DNA from: Spirochaetales bacterium Spiro_01
GTDB lineage: Bacteria > Spirochaetota > Spirochaetia > Sphaerochaetales > Sphaerochaetaceae
Reading direction: 5' to 3'
Assembly (NCBI GenBank): GCA_001604265.1
Contig: LVBC01000101.1
Coordinates: 1 to 9,747, forward strand
Length of the DNA stretch: 9,747 bases
Shown: in pieces, positions 1 to 6,192 of the stretch
How positions within the stretch are numbered: the first letter of the stretch is position 1
Layout: each line of letters begins with the position of its first letter
Notes under the pieces: model-generated
Told to the model about the DNA's origin: nothing
Seen by the model: the letters and a program-made list of their open reading frames with translations, nothing else
Databases searched by the model: none
Program-made: the position numbers and the translations under genes

Positions 1-444
1 ATCGAGACTCTCAAGAGCGAGCTGCTTCCACTTGCTTCTGTGATCACACCGAATATCCCGGAGACCGAGATACTCTCCGGTATGAGCATAAAAAGCGAGA
101 AGGAGATGGAGGAGGCTGCCAGGCTTCTCTTCGATAGCTATGGCTGTGCAGTTCTTGTAAAGGGCGGCCACAGGATCAACGATGCAAACGATGTTCTCTT
201 CTCTGCCGAGAGCCTGGATCCAGTCTGGTTCAAGGGCAATAGGATAGACAACCCGAACACACACGGAACCGGCTGCACACTTTCAAGTGCAATCGCCTCC
301 AACCTGGCCAAGGGCTACTCTCTCATAGATTCTGTAAACAGGGCAAAGGCCTATATCTCAGGTGCACTTGCTGCAATGCTCGATCTTGGAAAGGGCTCAG
401 GTCCGATGGCGCACAACTTCAACCTGACAGGGGAGTTCAGATAG
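1..444 (+). CDS. thiD: Hydroxymethylpyrimidine/phosphomethylpyrimidine kinase, 3' part (5' end outside window)
   Basis: Phosphorylates the thiamin pyrimidine precursor HMP to HMP-P and then HMP-PP in the cytoplasm. The frame is open from base 1 (I-E-T-L-K-S-E-L-L-P-L-A-S) and ends at TAG 442-444, so about 148 C-terminal residues are visible and the start lies upstream; the GTG at 40 is internal. Family signatures seen are ITPNIPETE near the beginning, VLVKGGH in the middle, and NTHGTGCTLSSAIASNLAKG, the ribokinase-fold anion-hole block in which ThiD carries Cys instead of the usual Asp. The C-terminus ends in GPMAHNFNLTGEFR, close to the expected family end. tenA begins three bases after the stop, so the two are almost certainly co-transcribed. 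Any TPP riboswitch would lie upstream of the window. The call is secure; only the N-terminal half cannot be judged. Confidence 0.93.
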   Translation: METLKSELLPLASVITPNIPETEILSGMSIKSEKEMEEAARLLFDSYGCAVLVKGGHRINDANDVLFSAESLDPVWFKGNRIDNPNTHGTGCTLSSAIASNLAKGYSLIDSVNRAKAYISGALAAMLDLGKGSGPMAHNFNLTGEFR

Positions 445-447
445 TCT

Positions 448-1107
448 ATGAAGCTCTCGGGAATTCTCTACGAAAGCGCCAGGGACCTTTGGATAGAGGC
501 TACAGAGAAGCCCTTTGTCAACGAGATGGCAAAGGGAACTCTGGCCGAGCATCGTTTTCGCAACTACATGCTTCAGGACTACATGTACCTTCTGGATTAC
601 ATCGATATTCTGAAGCTGACACAGGAAGGAGCAGAGGACTCGGCTCTCAGAGATTTCCTGACAGGAGTCATCAGGCAGACGACCCACGAGACCGAGTGCG
701 TGCACCTTCCCAGTATGAAGAGGATAGGCGTGAGCGAGGAGGAGATTGCAGCTTGCAGTAAATCGAAGGTGATTTCCGACTACGTGGCCTATATGAGAAA
801 GCAGCTTGAGATGAAGGGGACGATTGCAGGTCTGACTGCATTGCTGCAGTGCTCCTGGGCCTATGCATATATCGGCCAGGTGATGAATGACAGATATGCA
901 GAGGAGATCCTGACATCCCCGTACAGAAGCTGGTTCGACTCCTACGTCGATGTATCCTATGTCGAAGCAAACCAGAGATGGATCGATATGATGGATAGAC
1001 AGGCAGGAGACCTGAAGGAAGAAGAGGTCCAGGAGCTCTGCAGGATATTCAGATGCTGTGCAGAGCACGAGAATCTCTTCTGGGATGCACTCTATAACTA
1101 TAGATGA
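448..1107 (+). CDS. tenA: TenA-family aminopyrimidine aminohydrolase (thiaminase II)
   Basis: Cytoplasmic all-helical hydrolase that converts amino-HMP, a breakdown product of thiamin, into HMP, the substrate of ThiD. At 219 residues it is full length for the family. Residues match the Bacillus TenA active site even in numbering: D44, Y47, Y112 and the nucleophile C135 in ALLQCSWAYAYIG, with the C-terminal acid in CAEHENLFWDALY (E206 or E208). The ATG at 448 follows the thiD stop by three bases; a GGGGAG at 430-435 lies inside the end of thiD, 12 bases from the start, somewhat far, so translational coupling to thiD is likely. With ThiD it forms a two-step salvage route. I see nothing abnormal. 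The assignment to the family is strong; whether it acts on amino-HMP or on thiamin itself is inferred from the neighbour. Confidence 0.93.
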   Translation: MKLSGILYESARDLWIEATEKPFVNEMAKGTLAEHRFRNYMLQDYMYLLDYIDILKLTQEGAEDSALRDFLTGVIRQTTHETECVHLPSMKRIGVSEEEIAACSKSKVISDYVAYMRKQLEMKGTIAGLTALLQCSWAYAYIGQVMNDRYAEEILTSPYRSWFDSYVDVSYVEANQRWIDMMDRQAGDLKEEEVQELCRIFRCCAEHENLFWDALYNYR

Positions 1108-1115
1108 ACGGTTGT

Positions 1116-1141
1116 CGGTATCTGTTTCGAGGCAGATACCG
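1116..1141. terminator. Hairpin between convergent tenA and the minus-strand lipoprotein gene
   Basis: CGGTATCTG at 1116-1124 pairs perfectly with CAGATACCG at 1133-1141 around an 8-base loop. It sits 8 bases after the tenA stop and 18 bases beyond the stop of the minus-strand gene, where a shared bidirectional terminator is expected. No clear T-run follows on either strand, so it may stop transcription weakly or just protect mRNA 3' ends. Confidence 0.5.
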
Positions 1142-1159
1142 ATCTGAATTCTCCCTGTT

Positions 1160-2092
1160 CTACTTCTCTACGACGCAGAAGGTACCAAAGTACCTGACGT
1201 CATCCAGTCCTTCCATGACCTTTATCTGTTCTGGAGTTATAGAGGAGGCACTCTTCAGCTCGATTGTATAGTAGTAGCTTCCAAGTGCGCTGCCTTCCGG
1301 ACGGTCGTGCAGTGCAACGAGCTCGAGTCCGCTTCTGTTCAGTGCGACAATGATGTCGTCTATCCTGTCGGCACTGCACCTGGCCACGAGAAGTGCATTG
1401 GAGCACTCTCCAGAAAGCGGTTCTCTTGCAAGGACGTAGAACCTTGTCCTGTTCGCCAGACTTATCTGCACATTCTCGGCAAGAACCTCAAGTCCATAGA
1501 GCCTTGCTGCTCCCGGTGCTGCAACTGCAGCGATGGAGGAGTCCTTTGCCTCTGCTACATGCTTTGCGGCGGCTGCAGTGCTTGCTGTCTCCTCTTCTTT
1601 GGCCGAAGGCAGATTGCTGCTTCTCCAGGTCCTTGACTGGTCAAGCCCCTGGGTGTGCGAGAGGACCGTCCTTATATCTTCAAGCTTCGTTCCCGGTATC
1701 CCCATCAATGTCTGGCTTATGGGAAGGACCACTTCGCCGACTATGTAGACATCGGTCTGGGCGATCAGAGCATCTACATACTTCACAACAGGGCCACCGA
1801 TCGTATTCTCCTGTGGAATTACAGCAAAATCCACGCGCTCTGCTCTGAGTTCTGCAATAGCCTCGTCGACAGTCCTCTGTGGGAACAGATTGGCCTTCGG
1901 TCCGAAGAATAGCCGAGTTGCCTCTTCTGTGTATGTCCCTGCAGGGCCGAGATAGCTGACTGTGGACTCTTCGCTCCAAGAAAGACCTTCTGTTTCTTCC
2001 TTGGCAGAAGATACTGTGCTTGTGCAGCTTGAAAGCAGTATGGCGGACACCAGAAAGAGGAATACTGCTGCAATCTTCATTTGTTTTCTCAT
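1160..2092 (-). CDS. Prephenate dehydratase-like protein with lipoprotein signal peptide
   Basis: The body is a PheA-type prephenate dehydratase, which normally makes phenylpyruvate from prephenate in the cytoplasm. Numbered from the chosen start, residues 1-22 form a lipoprotein signal (MRKQMKI, a hydrophobic run, then LLSSC with C23 as lipid anchor). Then come GPAGTYTEEA (about 49-58), VIPQENTIGG with E95/N96, HTQGLDQSRTW from H146, AAVAAPGAARLYGLEVLAENVQ and NRTRFYVL, the catalytic TRF motif at 216-218. A C-terminal ACT-like domain follows, with HDRP at 262-265 in place of the usual ESRP. Dehydratase motifs look intact; the phenylalanine-binding motif does not. I chose ATG at 2092 because AAGGAG lies 6 bases upstream; ATG at 2110 would overlap the upstream stop by four bases (ATGA) and add six residues. 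Family and lipobox are seen; enzymatic activity outside the membrane is inference. It could instead be a binding or sensing protein. Confidence 0.85.
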   Translation of the reverse strand: MRKQMKIAAVFLFLVSAILLSSCTSTVSSAKEETEGLSWSEESTVSYLGPAGTYTEEATRLFFGPKANLFPQRTVDEAIAELRAERVDFAVIPQENTIGGPVVKYVDALIAQTDVYIVGEVVLPISQTLMGIPGTKLEDIRTVLSHTQGLDQSRTWRSSNLPSAKEEETASTAAAAKHVAEAKDSSIAAVAAPGAARLYGLEVLAENVQISLANRTRFYVLAREPLSGECSNALLVARCSADRIDDIIVALNRSGLELVALHDRPEGSALGSYYYTIELKSASSITPEQIKVMEGLDDVRYFGTFCVVEK

Positions 2093-2098
2093 CATCAT

Positions 2099-2104
2099 CT
2101 CCTT
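2099..2104 (-). promoter_or_regulatory. Ribosome binding site that decides the lipoprotein start
   Basis: On the minus strand AAGGAG is followed directly by ATG ATG ATG. Only the third ATG (2092-2090) has a normal 6-base spacing; the first two are at 0 and 3 bases. The distal ATG at 2110 lies upstream of this site, so it would rely on coupling through its ATGA overlap with the preceding stop. Confidence 0.6.
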
Positions 2105-2106
2105 GC

Positions 2107-3147
2107 TCATAGCCTGACTGTTCTCGAAAGTTCACCCCAGCCGTATCTGCTGCAGAAATCCTTCTGGATGGTCCAGATTGCAGGGCCGAATGTGCGTATG
2201 CACTCCTCGAACAGCTCTTCAAATCCAGCTTCCCTGGCCCAGGAAGTATAGATCTCTCCGTTTGGATCTGATGCCCAGTCGCCCCAGACTCCATCGGACT
2301 CATGCCTGTAGTCCTCGACCTGTCCCTGGAGCTTGCATCTTCTGAGGAATCTGTCGCAGGCTTCGTGAGTCAGACCTGTATAGATGCTTCCATGGATATC
2401 TTCATCCCAACCTACATAGGCGAGTGAGACACCGCCTGGACGGGATATGAGAGCAATATCATCTGCAGACATCTCCTTTCCACTTGCTCTGTTGAACTCT
2501 TCAACAACAGTCTGGACCTCCTTGCCGAGGATTGTTATCTCCTCATTGGAGAGTGGACGATTCCTGTTCTCGTCCTTGATGAGCAGGTAGGTTCCTGTAA
2601 CCTCATCAGGTGTCTTTGCTGTCCTGAATCTGTTCCAGGGTGCTCCCTCCTGCGCAAGCAGATAGCAGATTACAGAACCATATAGCATGAGCCTGTCCGC
2701 ATCAGCAGGATCTACTGTACTGACAATGATATTTCTTCCTTCATCATCGAGAGAGAGACTTCTGTTGATTTTCACATCGAACAGGGACTGGAAGCCATAT
2801 GAGGTACTTCCATTGTAGTAGCCAGGTGCCTCGAGAAGACTGTTGGCAGAGAGGCCGATTTTGTCTGCAAGCAGATCCCTGCCATCCTTTGAGAAGAGGA
2901 CATCTCTGACCTTGTGGACATATTCGAGCTGCTCTTCGGCAGAGGCCGTGAAGTATCCCTGGAGAACTCCACTTGAAGTAGATGGGGCGACCTCCCAGGA
3001 AACGTGGGTAGGGTACTTGTCCTCGACTTGCTGCAGATCCATCTTGACGATGGAGACGAACAGCGGTCTGCTGTCCCTCGCTCCAAGGCCCAGAACAGCT
3101 GTGCTGAGAAGAATGAGGATCAGAATAAGAGATGTGAACTTCTTCAT
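2107..3147 (-). CDS. Secreted protein of unknown function, co-transcribed with the prephenate dehydratase-like lipoprotein
   Basis: I do not recognise the family. The 346-residue product begins with MKKF and a hydrophobic stretch (about 5-22), followed by G/A residues and RDSRP, a signal peptide with no lipobox cysteine, so export to the periplasm or outside is likely. The mature part is mixed and soluble looking, with five cysteines (161, 264, 271, 316, 332). The C-terminal 60 residues are rich in tryptophan and charge (GVWGDWASDPNGE, TSWAREAGFEELFEEC, FGPAIWTIQKDFCSRYGWGE). The start has an ideal AAGGAG six bases upstream (3154-3159 on the minus strand). The next gene begins within or 14 bases after its stop, so both are made together and are likely to work in the same compartment. 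I found no nucleotide, metal or catalytic motif I would name. That it is a real exported protein is well supported; its role is open. Confidence 0.8.
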   Translation of the reverse strand: MKKFTSLILILILLSTAVLGLGARDSRPLFVSIVKMDLQQVEDKYPTHVSWEVAPSTSSGVLQGYFTASAEEQLEYVHKVRDVLFSKDGRDLLADKIGLSANSLLEAPGYYNGSTSYGFQSLFDVKINRSLSLDDEGRNIIVSTVDPADADRLMLYGSVICYLLAQEGAPWNRFRTAKTPDEVTGTYLLIKDENRNRPLSNEEITILGKEVQTVVEEFNRASGKEMSADDIALISRPGGVSLAYVGWDEDIHGSIYTGLTHEACDRFLRRCKLQGQVEDYRHESDGVWGDWASDPNGEIYTSWAREAGFEELFEECIRTFGPAIWTIQKDFCSRYGWGELSRTVRL

Positions 3148-3175
3148 TGCAAACTCCTTTGCTACTGTTACGAGA

Positions 3176-3495
3176 TTACATTATTCTGTCCATCATTTGA
3201 ATAAAGAGTTCTCTTGAATAGAAGGACAAGTCTTCATTATCAAAAACGAACAGTCCGGCATCCCTTCTTACCTGATCAAAGTCGACAGAATTGAAACGAT
3301 CCATCAGCTTGTCCCTTAAAACTTCCATAGAGCCTTTTCCTCATTGTTGTTCTTAAGGAAAAGTATTCCTTCAGGGAAGACTCTATCTGGGTTATTCCGG
3401 TATTCGAAGATGGCATCCTCTGTCCTGTAGCACTTGCTATTCTTCTTGCCAAAGACCGCTGATGTATAGGTAGAAACATATTCGGGAATCAAGCC
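3176..3495 (-). pseudogene. Frameshifted remnant of a protein-coding gene, family uncertain
   Basis: Two open stretches in different minus-strand frames look like successive parts of one protein. The first (3495 down to 3319, no start codon, preceded by TAG) reads GLIPEYVSTYTSAVFGKKNS and includes YRTEDAIFEYRNNPDRVFPEG. The second (ATG at 3328, stop 3178-3176) encodes 50 residues with MEVLRDKLMDRFNSVDFDQV and DNEDLSFYSRELFIQMMDRI. The frame change must fall between 3340 and 3319, near AAAAGG and TTTT runs, and equals a -1 shift. Composition is protein-like in both parts. The second part faintly recalls the C-terminus of AbiEii/AbiGii-type nucleotidyltransferase toxins, but I would not name it on that. 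Lack of a start, the shift and the short length argue for decay. Its 3' end lies 29 bases upstream of the secreted-protein gene on the same strand. Confidence 0.5.
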
Positions 3496-3544
3496 CTAAT
3501 CCTGTAGTTCCTTCTGGGTGCAATATATTGGGAGGGCGCCAGCA

Positions 3545-3670
3545 ATGATCAGATATGAGTATGGAAATCCAGAAGCTGATCTACAGGCCAGAATACTCTT
3601 AATTCCTGATATGGAAATATTTTTGATTGACAGATTGGACGGTGGGATTTACGCTGAATCTATAAATTAG
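3545..3670 (+). pseudogene. 41-codon reading frame beginning like the alpha/beta hydrolase at 8760
   Basis: ATG at 3545 follows GGGAGG at 3529-3534 with a sensible spacing of about ten bases and opens MIRYEYGNPEA, the same start as the hydrolase at 8760 (MSIYEYGNPEA); from the ATG, 30 of 32 bases agree. After the alanine the two diverge and this frame continues through LLIPDMEIFLIDRLDGGIY to TAG at 3668-3670. It therefore looks like the severed 5' end of a second hydrolase copy, or the original start of the gene now at 8760. A translated leader peptide for the operon that follows is a less likely alternative. The sequence match is seen; the origin is inference. Confidence 0.45.
3553..3576 (+). 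repeat. Left copy of a perfect 24-bp direct repeat
   Basis: The 24 bases starting ATATGAGTATGG and ending CCAGAAGC are identical to 8768-8791 in the same orientation and the same codon phase. The copies are 5,215 bases apart and bracket the FAD oxidoreductase, the three TRAP genes and the GntR gene. Confidence 0.9.
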
Positions 3671-3676
3671 GCCTAA
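3627..3676 (+). promoter_or_regulatory. Candidate promoter and operator of the oxidoreductase-TRAP operon
   Basis: A consensus -35 hexamer TTGACA lies at 3627-3632. Seventeen bases later stands only a poor -10 (TACGCT, 3650-3655); a better -10-like TATAAA is at 3661-3666 but 28 bases away. Just after it is the perfect 10-bp palindrome TTAGGCCTAA (3667-3676), followed by a further CCTAA at 3679-3683. A palindrome overlapping the promoter, 20 bases before the first gene, is a plausible site for the GntR-family protein encoded at 8061. No site was tested; the exact promoter is uncertain. Confidence 0.35.
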
Positions 3677-3686
3677 AACCTAAAAT

Positions 3687-3690
3687 GGAG
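3687..3690 (+). promoter_or_regulatory. Ribosome binding site favouring the downstream start of the FAD oxidoreductase
   Basis: GGAG at 3687-3690 is six bases before ATG 3697, whereas the in-frame ATG at 3685 overlaps it and has no purine-rich site upstream. This favours the start at 3697, giving the N-terminus MKELHYDVAVIGGG. Confidence 0.6.
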
Positions 3691-3696
3691 AATGCG

Positions 3697-5076
3697 ATGA
3701 AAGAACTACATTATGACGTGGCAGTCATCGGGGGAGGGGCCGCTGGAGTTGCAGCTGCGATCTCTGCTGCCAGGAATGGAGCTCGGACAGTTATCGTTGA
3801 AAGTTCCTCGGTCTTTGGTGGCGATCTGCTGTCGGGTCTGCCCATTGATGGTTGCAGGACAACTGGTGGCGAGTGGATTGTCGGGGGTGTTGCCAAGGAA
3901 TTGTTCGAGGCCTGCAGGGAACTCAATGGGTATGTAGGTTCTATCTATGACAGGCGCAATATCTGTATTGTCATGATCAACCCAAGGATCATGAGCTTCG
4001 TCATCATCCGCAAGCTGGCAGAGTACAAAGTGAAGCTGCTTCCGTACTCCCAGGTAGTAGGAGTGGATTACGATGATGGAATCCTGAAATCCGTCGAAAT
4101 CAAGAACAAGCTGCAGGATATCCGCCTTTCTGCAGATGTTTTCATTGACTGCTCCGGGGATGGAGATGTCTGTGTCCTATGTGGAGTTCCATATGAAATG
4201 GGTGATAGTGAAGGGCTTCTCCAGCCAATGACAATGGTATTCCAGCTGAAGAACATAGAGCCCATGAAACTGCTTCAGTTCATCCTCGATCACCCAGAGA
4301 ACTGTGGGCTGGCAGAGAATCCAAATAGCAAGAAGAGTGCCAAGGAGCTGGCACAGGAGCTCTATGATCTTGGATATCCAAAGGCATTCTTCAGTGGCAA
4401 TGGACCGCTGATGAAAAGGGCGATTGAGAGTGGAGAGCTCCACTCCTGTTCAATGCTTGCCTTCAATCCCAATAGCACGGATAGGACAGTGGTGACTGTA
4501 AATACGACAAGGCTTGTTTCCCGGGATTGCATGACAGCAGAAAGTCTTGGTGACTCGATCATCGCGCTGAGCGAACAGGTCGAAAATGCTTATCGATTCA
4601 TCGTCAAGCACATTCCTGGCTGTCAGAATGCAGTCCTTGACGGTATCGCACCTCGTCTTGGCATCCGCGAATCAAGAAGGATAATCGGCGAATACTATCT
4701 GACAGGGCAGGAGGTTGCAGATGGTGTCAAGCGAACTGATGGTATTGCCAAGGGTGGTCACGAAATCGATATTCACGGCGATAAGCTGAACCACATCCGG
4801 GCGACAATCAGGAATGCTGGCTCCTATGATATTCCGCTCGGCTGTCTGATTCCAAAGGGAACAAGGAATCTCTTCCTGGCAGGAAGATGCATCAGTGCAG
4901 ATCGTGTAGCACACTCAAGTGCCCGAGTCATGGGAACCTGCATGGCGACAGGACAGGCAGTAGGAACAGCTGCTGCCATATGCTCGAAAGAGGGAATATC
5001 GACCAGAGATATTTCAATCGAACAGCTCAGAAGAACTCTCAAGGAACAAGGGGCCATCCTGGAAGGAACCAATTGA
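3697..5076 (+). CDS. FAD-dependent oxidoreductase (FAD_oxidored, PF12831-like)
   Basis: Flavoprotein with an N-terminal Rossmann dinucleotide-binding fold: DVAVIGGGAAGVAAAISAA (GGGAAG at residues 12-17) and an acidic residue E35 ending the second strand in TVIVE. FGGDLLSG (40-47) and IDCSGDGDV (150-158) are typical internal motifs. The C-terminal FAD-contacting block starts at about 395 with AGRCISADRVAHSSARVMGT and continues CMATGQAVG. The start at 3697 gives 459 residues, normal for the family; starting at 3685 adds MENA. There is no signal peptide, so it acts in the cytoplasm. It is the first gene of a run with a TRAP transporter, 33 bases before dctP, which suggests it oxidises or reduces the imported compound. 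Its substrate and electron partner cannot be read from the sequence. Family assignment is firm, metabolic role inferred. Confidence 0.88.
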   Translation: MKELHYDVAVIGGGAAGVAAAISAARNGARTVIVESSSVFGGDLLSGLPIDGCRTTGGEWIVGGVAKELFEACRELNGYVGSIYDRRNICIVMINPRIMSFVIIRKLAEYKVKLLPYSQVVGVDYDDGILKSVEIKNKLQDIRLSADVFIDCSGDGDVCVLCGVPYEMGDSEGLLQPMTMVFQLKNIEPMKLLQFILDHPENCGLAENPNSKKSAKELAQELYDLGYPKAFFSGNGPLMKRAIESGELHSCSMLAFNPNSTDRTVVTVNTTRLVSRDCMTAESLGDSIIALSEQVENAYRFIVKHIPGCQNAVLDGIAPRLGIRESRRIIGEYYLTGQEVADGVKRTDGIAKGGHEIDIHGDKLNHIRATIRNAGSYDIPLGCLIPKGTRNLFLAGRCISADRVAHSSARVMGTCMATGQAVGTAAAICSKEGISTRDISIEQLRRTLKEQGAILEGTN

Positions 5077-5109
5077 CCCGAAGAACCAATATAGAAAAAG
5101 GAGAATCAT

Positions 5110-6123
5110 ATGAAAAAAGCAATGGTAGTATTGGCAGTGATTGCAATTGCAATAGGTACTGTATTTGCAAACGGTACATCAGAAGCCCAGACCGCAGCAA
5201 AGAAAGCTCCTGCTGTCCTCCGCTGGCATTCCGCCAACAATGACCAGAATCCAAGAACACAGGTAGGTCTCTTCATGCAGAAGAGAATACAGGAGCTGAC
5301 AGATGAGCTTGTGATCGAGGTCTATCCAAATGCCCAGCTAGGCTCATCCGATGAGGTCCATCAGATGATCGCAATGGGCGAGAATATCGCTTCAGCAACC
5401 GATGCGGCCTGGTTCTCGAAGATGCTTCCTGGAGAGAACTTCGATATCATAAATGGTCCATTCTTTACCGATACGGAAGAAGAACTGTACAAGGTGGCTG
5501 AGACTGAATGGTTCAAGGACAAGGTCGAGAAGCTGGAGAAGAAGGGGGTCAAGATACTGGCAACCAACTGGATGGACGGTACCAGATATCTCATGACTAA
5601 CAAGCCAGTCTACAAGCCCTCTGATCTCAAGGGAATGAAGATACGTGTTCCAAACAATGCCGCAGCAATCGGAATGATGAACTACATGGGAGCAACAGCA
5701 ACCCCAATGGCACTTACCGAAGTCTATACAGCAATCCAGCAGGGTATAATCGATGGTATGGAGAATCCTCTTTCCACACTCTATGCCAGAAAGACCCAGG
5801 AGGTCTGCAAGTATGTCACTATGACAGGACATCAGAAGATGCTGAGCCTCTTCTTCGTAAGCACCGATTGGTTCAATAGCCTCACTCCTGGTGCACAGAA
5901 GGCACTTATCCAGGTTGCCAACGAAGCTGGTGAGTACTTCAGCAATACACTGATGCCGAAGGGGAACAAGGAGGCTCTCGATGCCTTCATTGCCGATGGA
6001 GTCAAGATAATCGAGGACTTCGATATAGCAGCATTCAGAGAAGCAACACTTCCTCAGTATGCAGACCTCTGGAGTCTTGATACCTACAATCTCGTCAAGA
6101 AGCAGATGGCCGAAGTCAAATAG
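5110..6123 (+). CDS. dctP: TRAP transporter solute-binding protein (DctP family)
   Basis: Extracytoplasmic binding protein that delivers a carboxylate-type ligand to the DctQM permease. Residues 1-20 are a signal peptide ending VFA, followed by NGTSEA. The mature protein shows the family landmarks: LRWHSANN at the first strand, YPNAQLGSSDEVHQMIAMGE (72-91), DLKGMKIRVPNN with R179 as the arginine that normally salt-bridges the ligand carboxylate, and EVYTAIQQGIIDGMENP (204-220). Length, 337 residues, is normal. AAGGAG at 5098-5103 lies six bases before the ATG. The gene follows the FAD oxidoreductase and precedes dctQ, separated from it by 69 bases that hold a strong hairpin. The conserved arginine points to an organic acid, but the ligand is not determined. 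No lipobox is seen, so it is probably freely periplasmic. Confidence 0.95.
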   Translation: MKKAMVVLAVIAIAIGTVFANGTSEAQTAAKKAPAVLRWHSANNDQNPRTQVGLFMQKRIQELTDELVIEVYPNAQLGSSDEVHQMIAMGENIASATDAAWFSKMLPGENFDIINGPFFTDTEEELYKVAETEWFKDKVEKLEKKGVKILATNWMDGTRYLMTNKPVYKPSDLKGMKIRVPNNAAAIGMMNYMGATATPMALTEVYTAIQQGIIDGMENPLSTLYARKTQEVCKYVTMTGHQKMLSLFFVSTDWFNSLTPGAQKALIQVANEAGEYFSNTLMPKGNKEALDAFIADGVKIIEDFDIAAFREATLPQYADLWSLDTYNLVKKQMAEVK

Positions 6124-6130
6124 CATATGG

Positions 6131-6162
6131 GCAGGGTCATCTTCATTCCAGGATGGCCCTGC
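6131..6162 (+). promoter_or_regulatory. Intercistronic mRNA hairpin between dctP and dctQ
   Basis: Bases 6131-6142 (GCAGGGTCATCT) pair with 6151-6162 (GGATGGCCCTGC) as a 12-bp stem with two G-U pairs and an 8-base loop. It starts seven bases after the dctP stop. No T-run follows, so a full terminator is unlikely; a 3' mRNA stabiliser or partial attenuator giving more binding protein than permease is the natural reading. Confidence 0.65.
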
Positions 6163-6192
6163 AGCAATCGTAAGGTATAAGGGAGAGGAAGA

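Noticed and set aside
397..1068. Long open frame on the minus strand opposite thiD/tenA
   Set aside because: It lies fully opposite tenA, whose protein matches family residues throughout; the minus product is rich in Cys, His and Leu with no motif or ribosome site.
1680..2303. 207-codon minus-strand frame across the junction of the secreted protein and the lipoprotein
   Set aside because: It is in a different phase from both real genes, and its low-complexity Arg/Ser-rich product has no recognisable feature.
3276..3479. 67-codon minus-strand frame in the gene-free region
   Set aside because: A third phase over the remnant; the other two phases give more protein-like sequence, so this is probably a shadow.
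5392..6126. 244-codon open frame opposite dctP
   Set aside because: Antisense to a clear DctP protein; the product is Cys/Leu/His rich, as expected for a shadow of biased codons.
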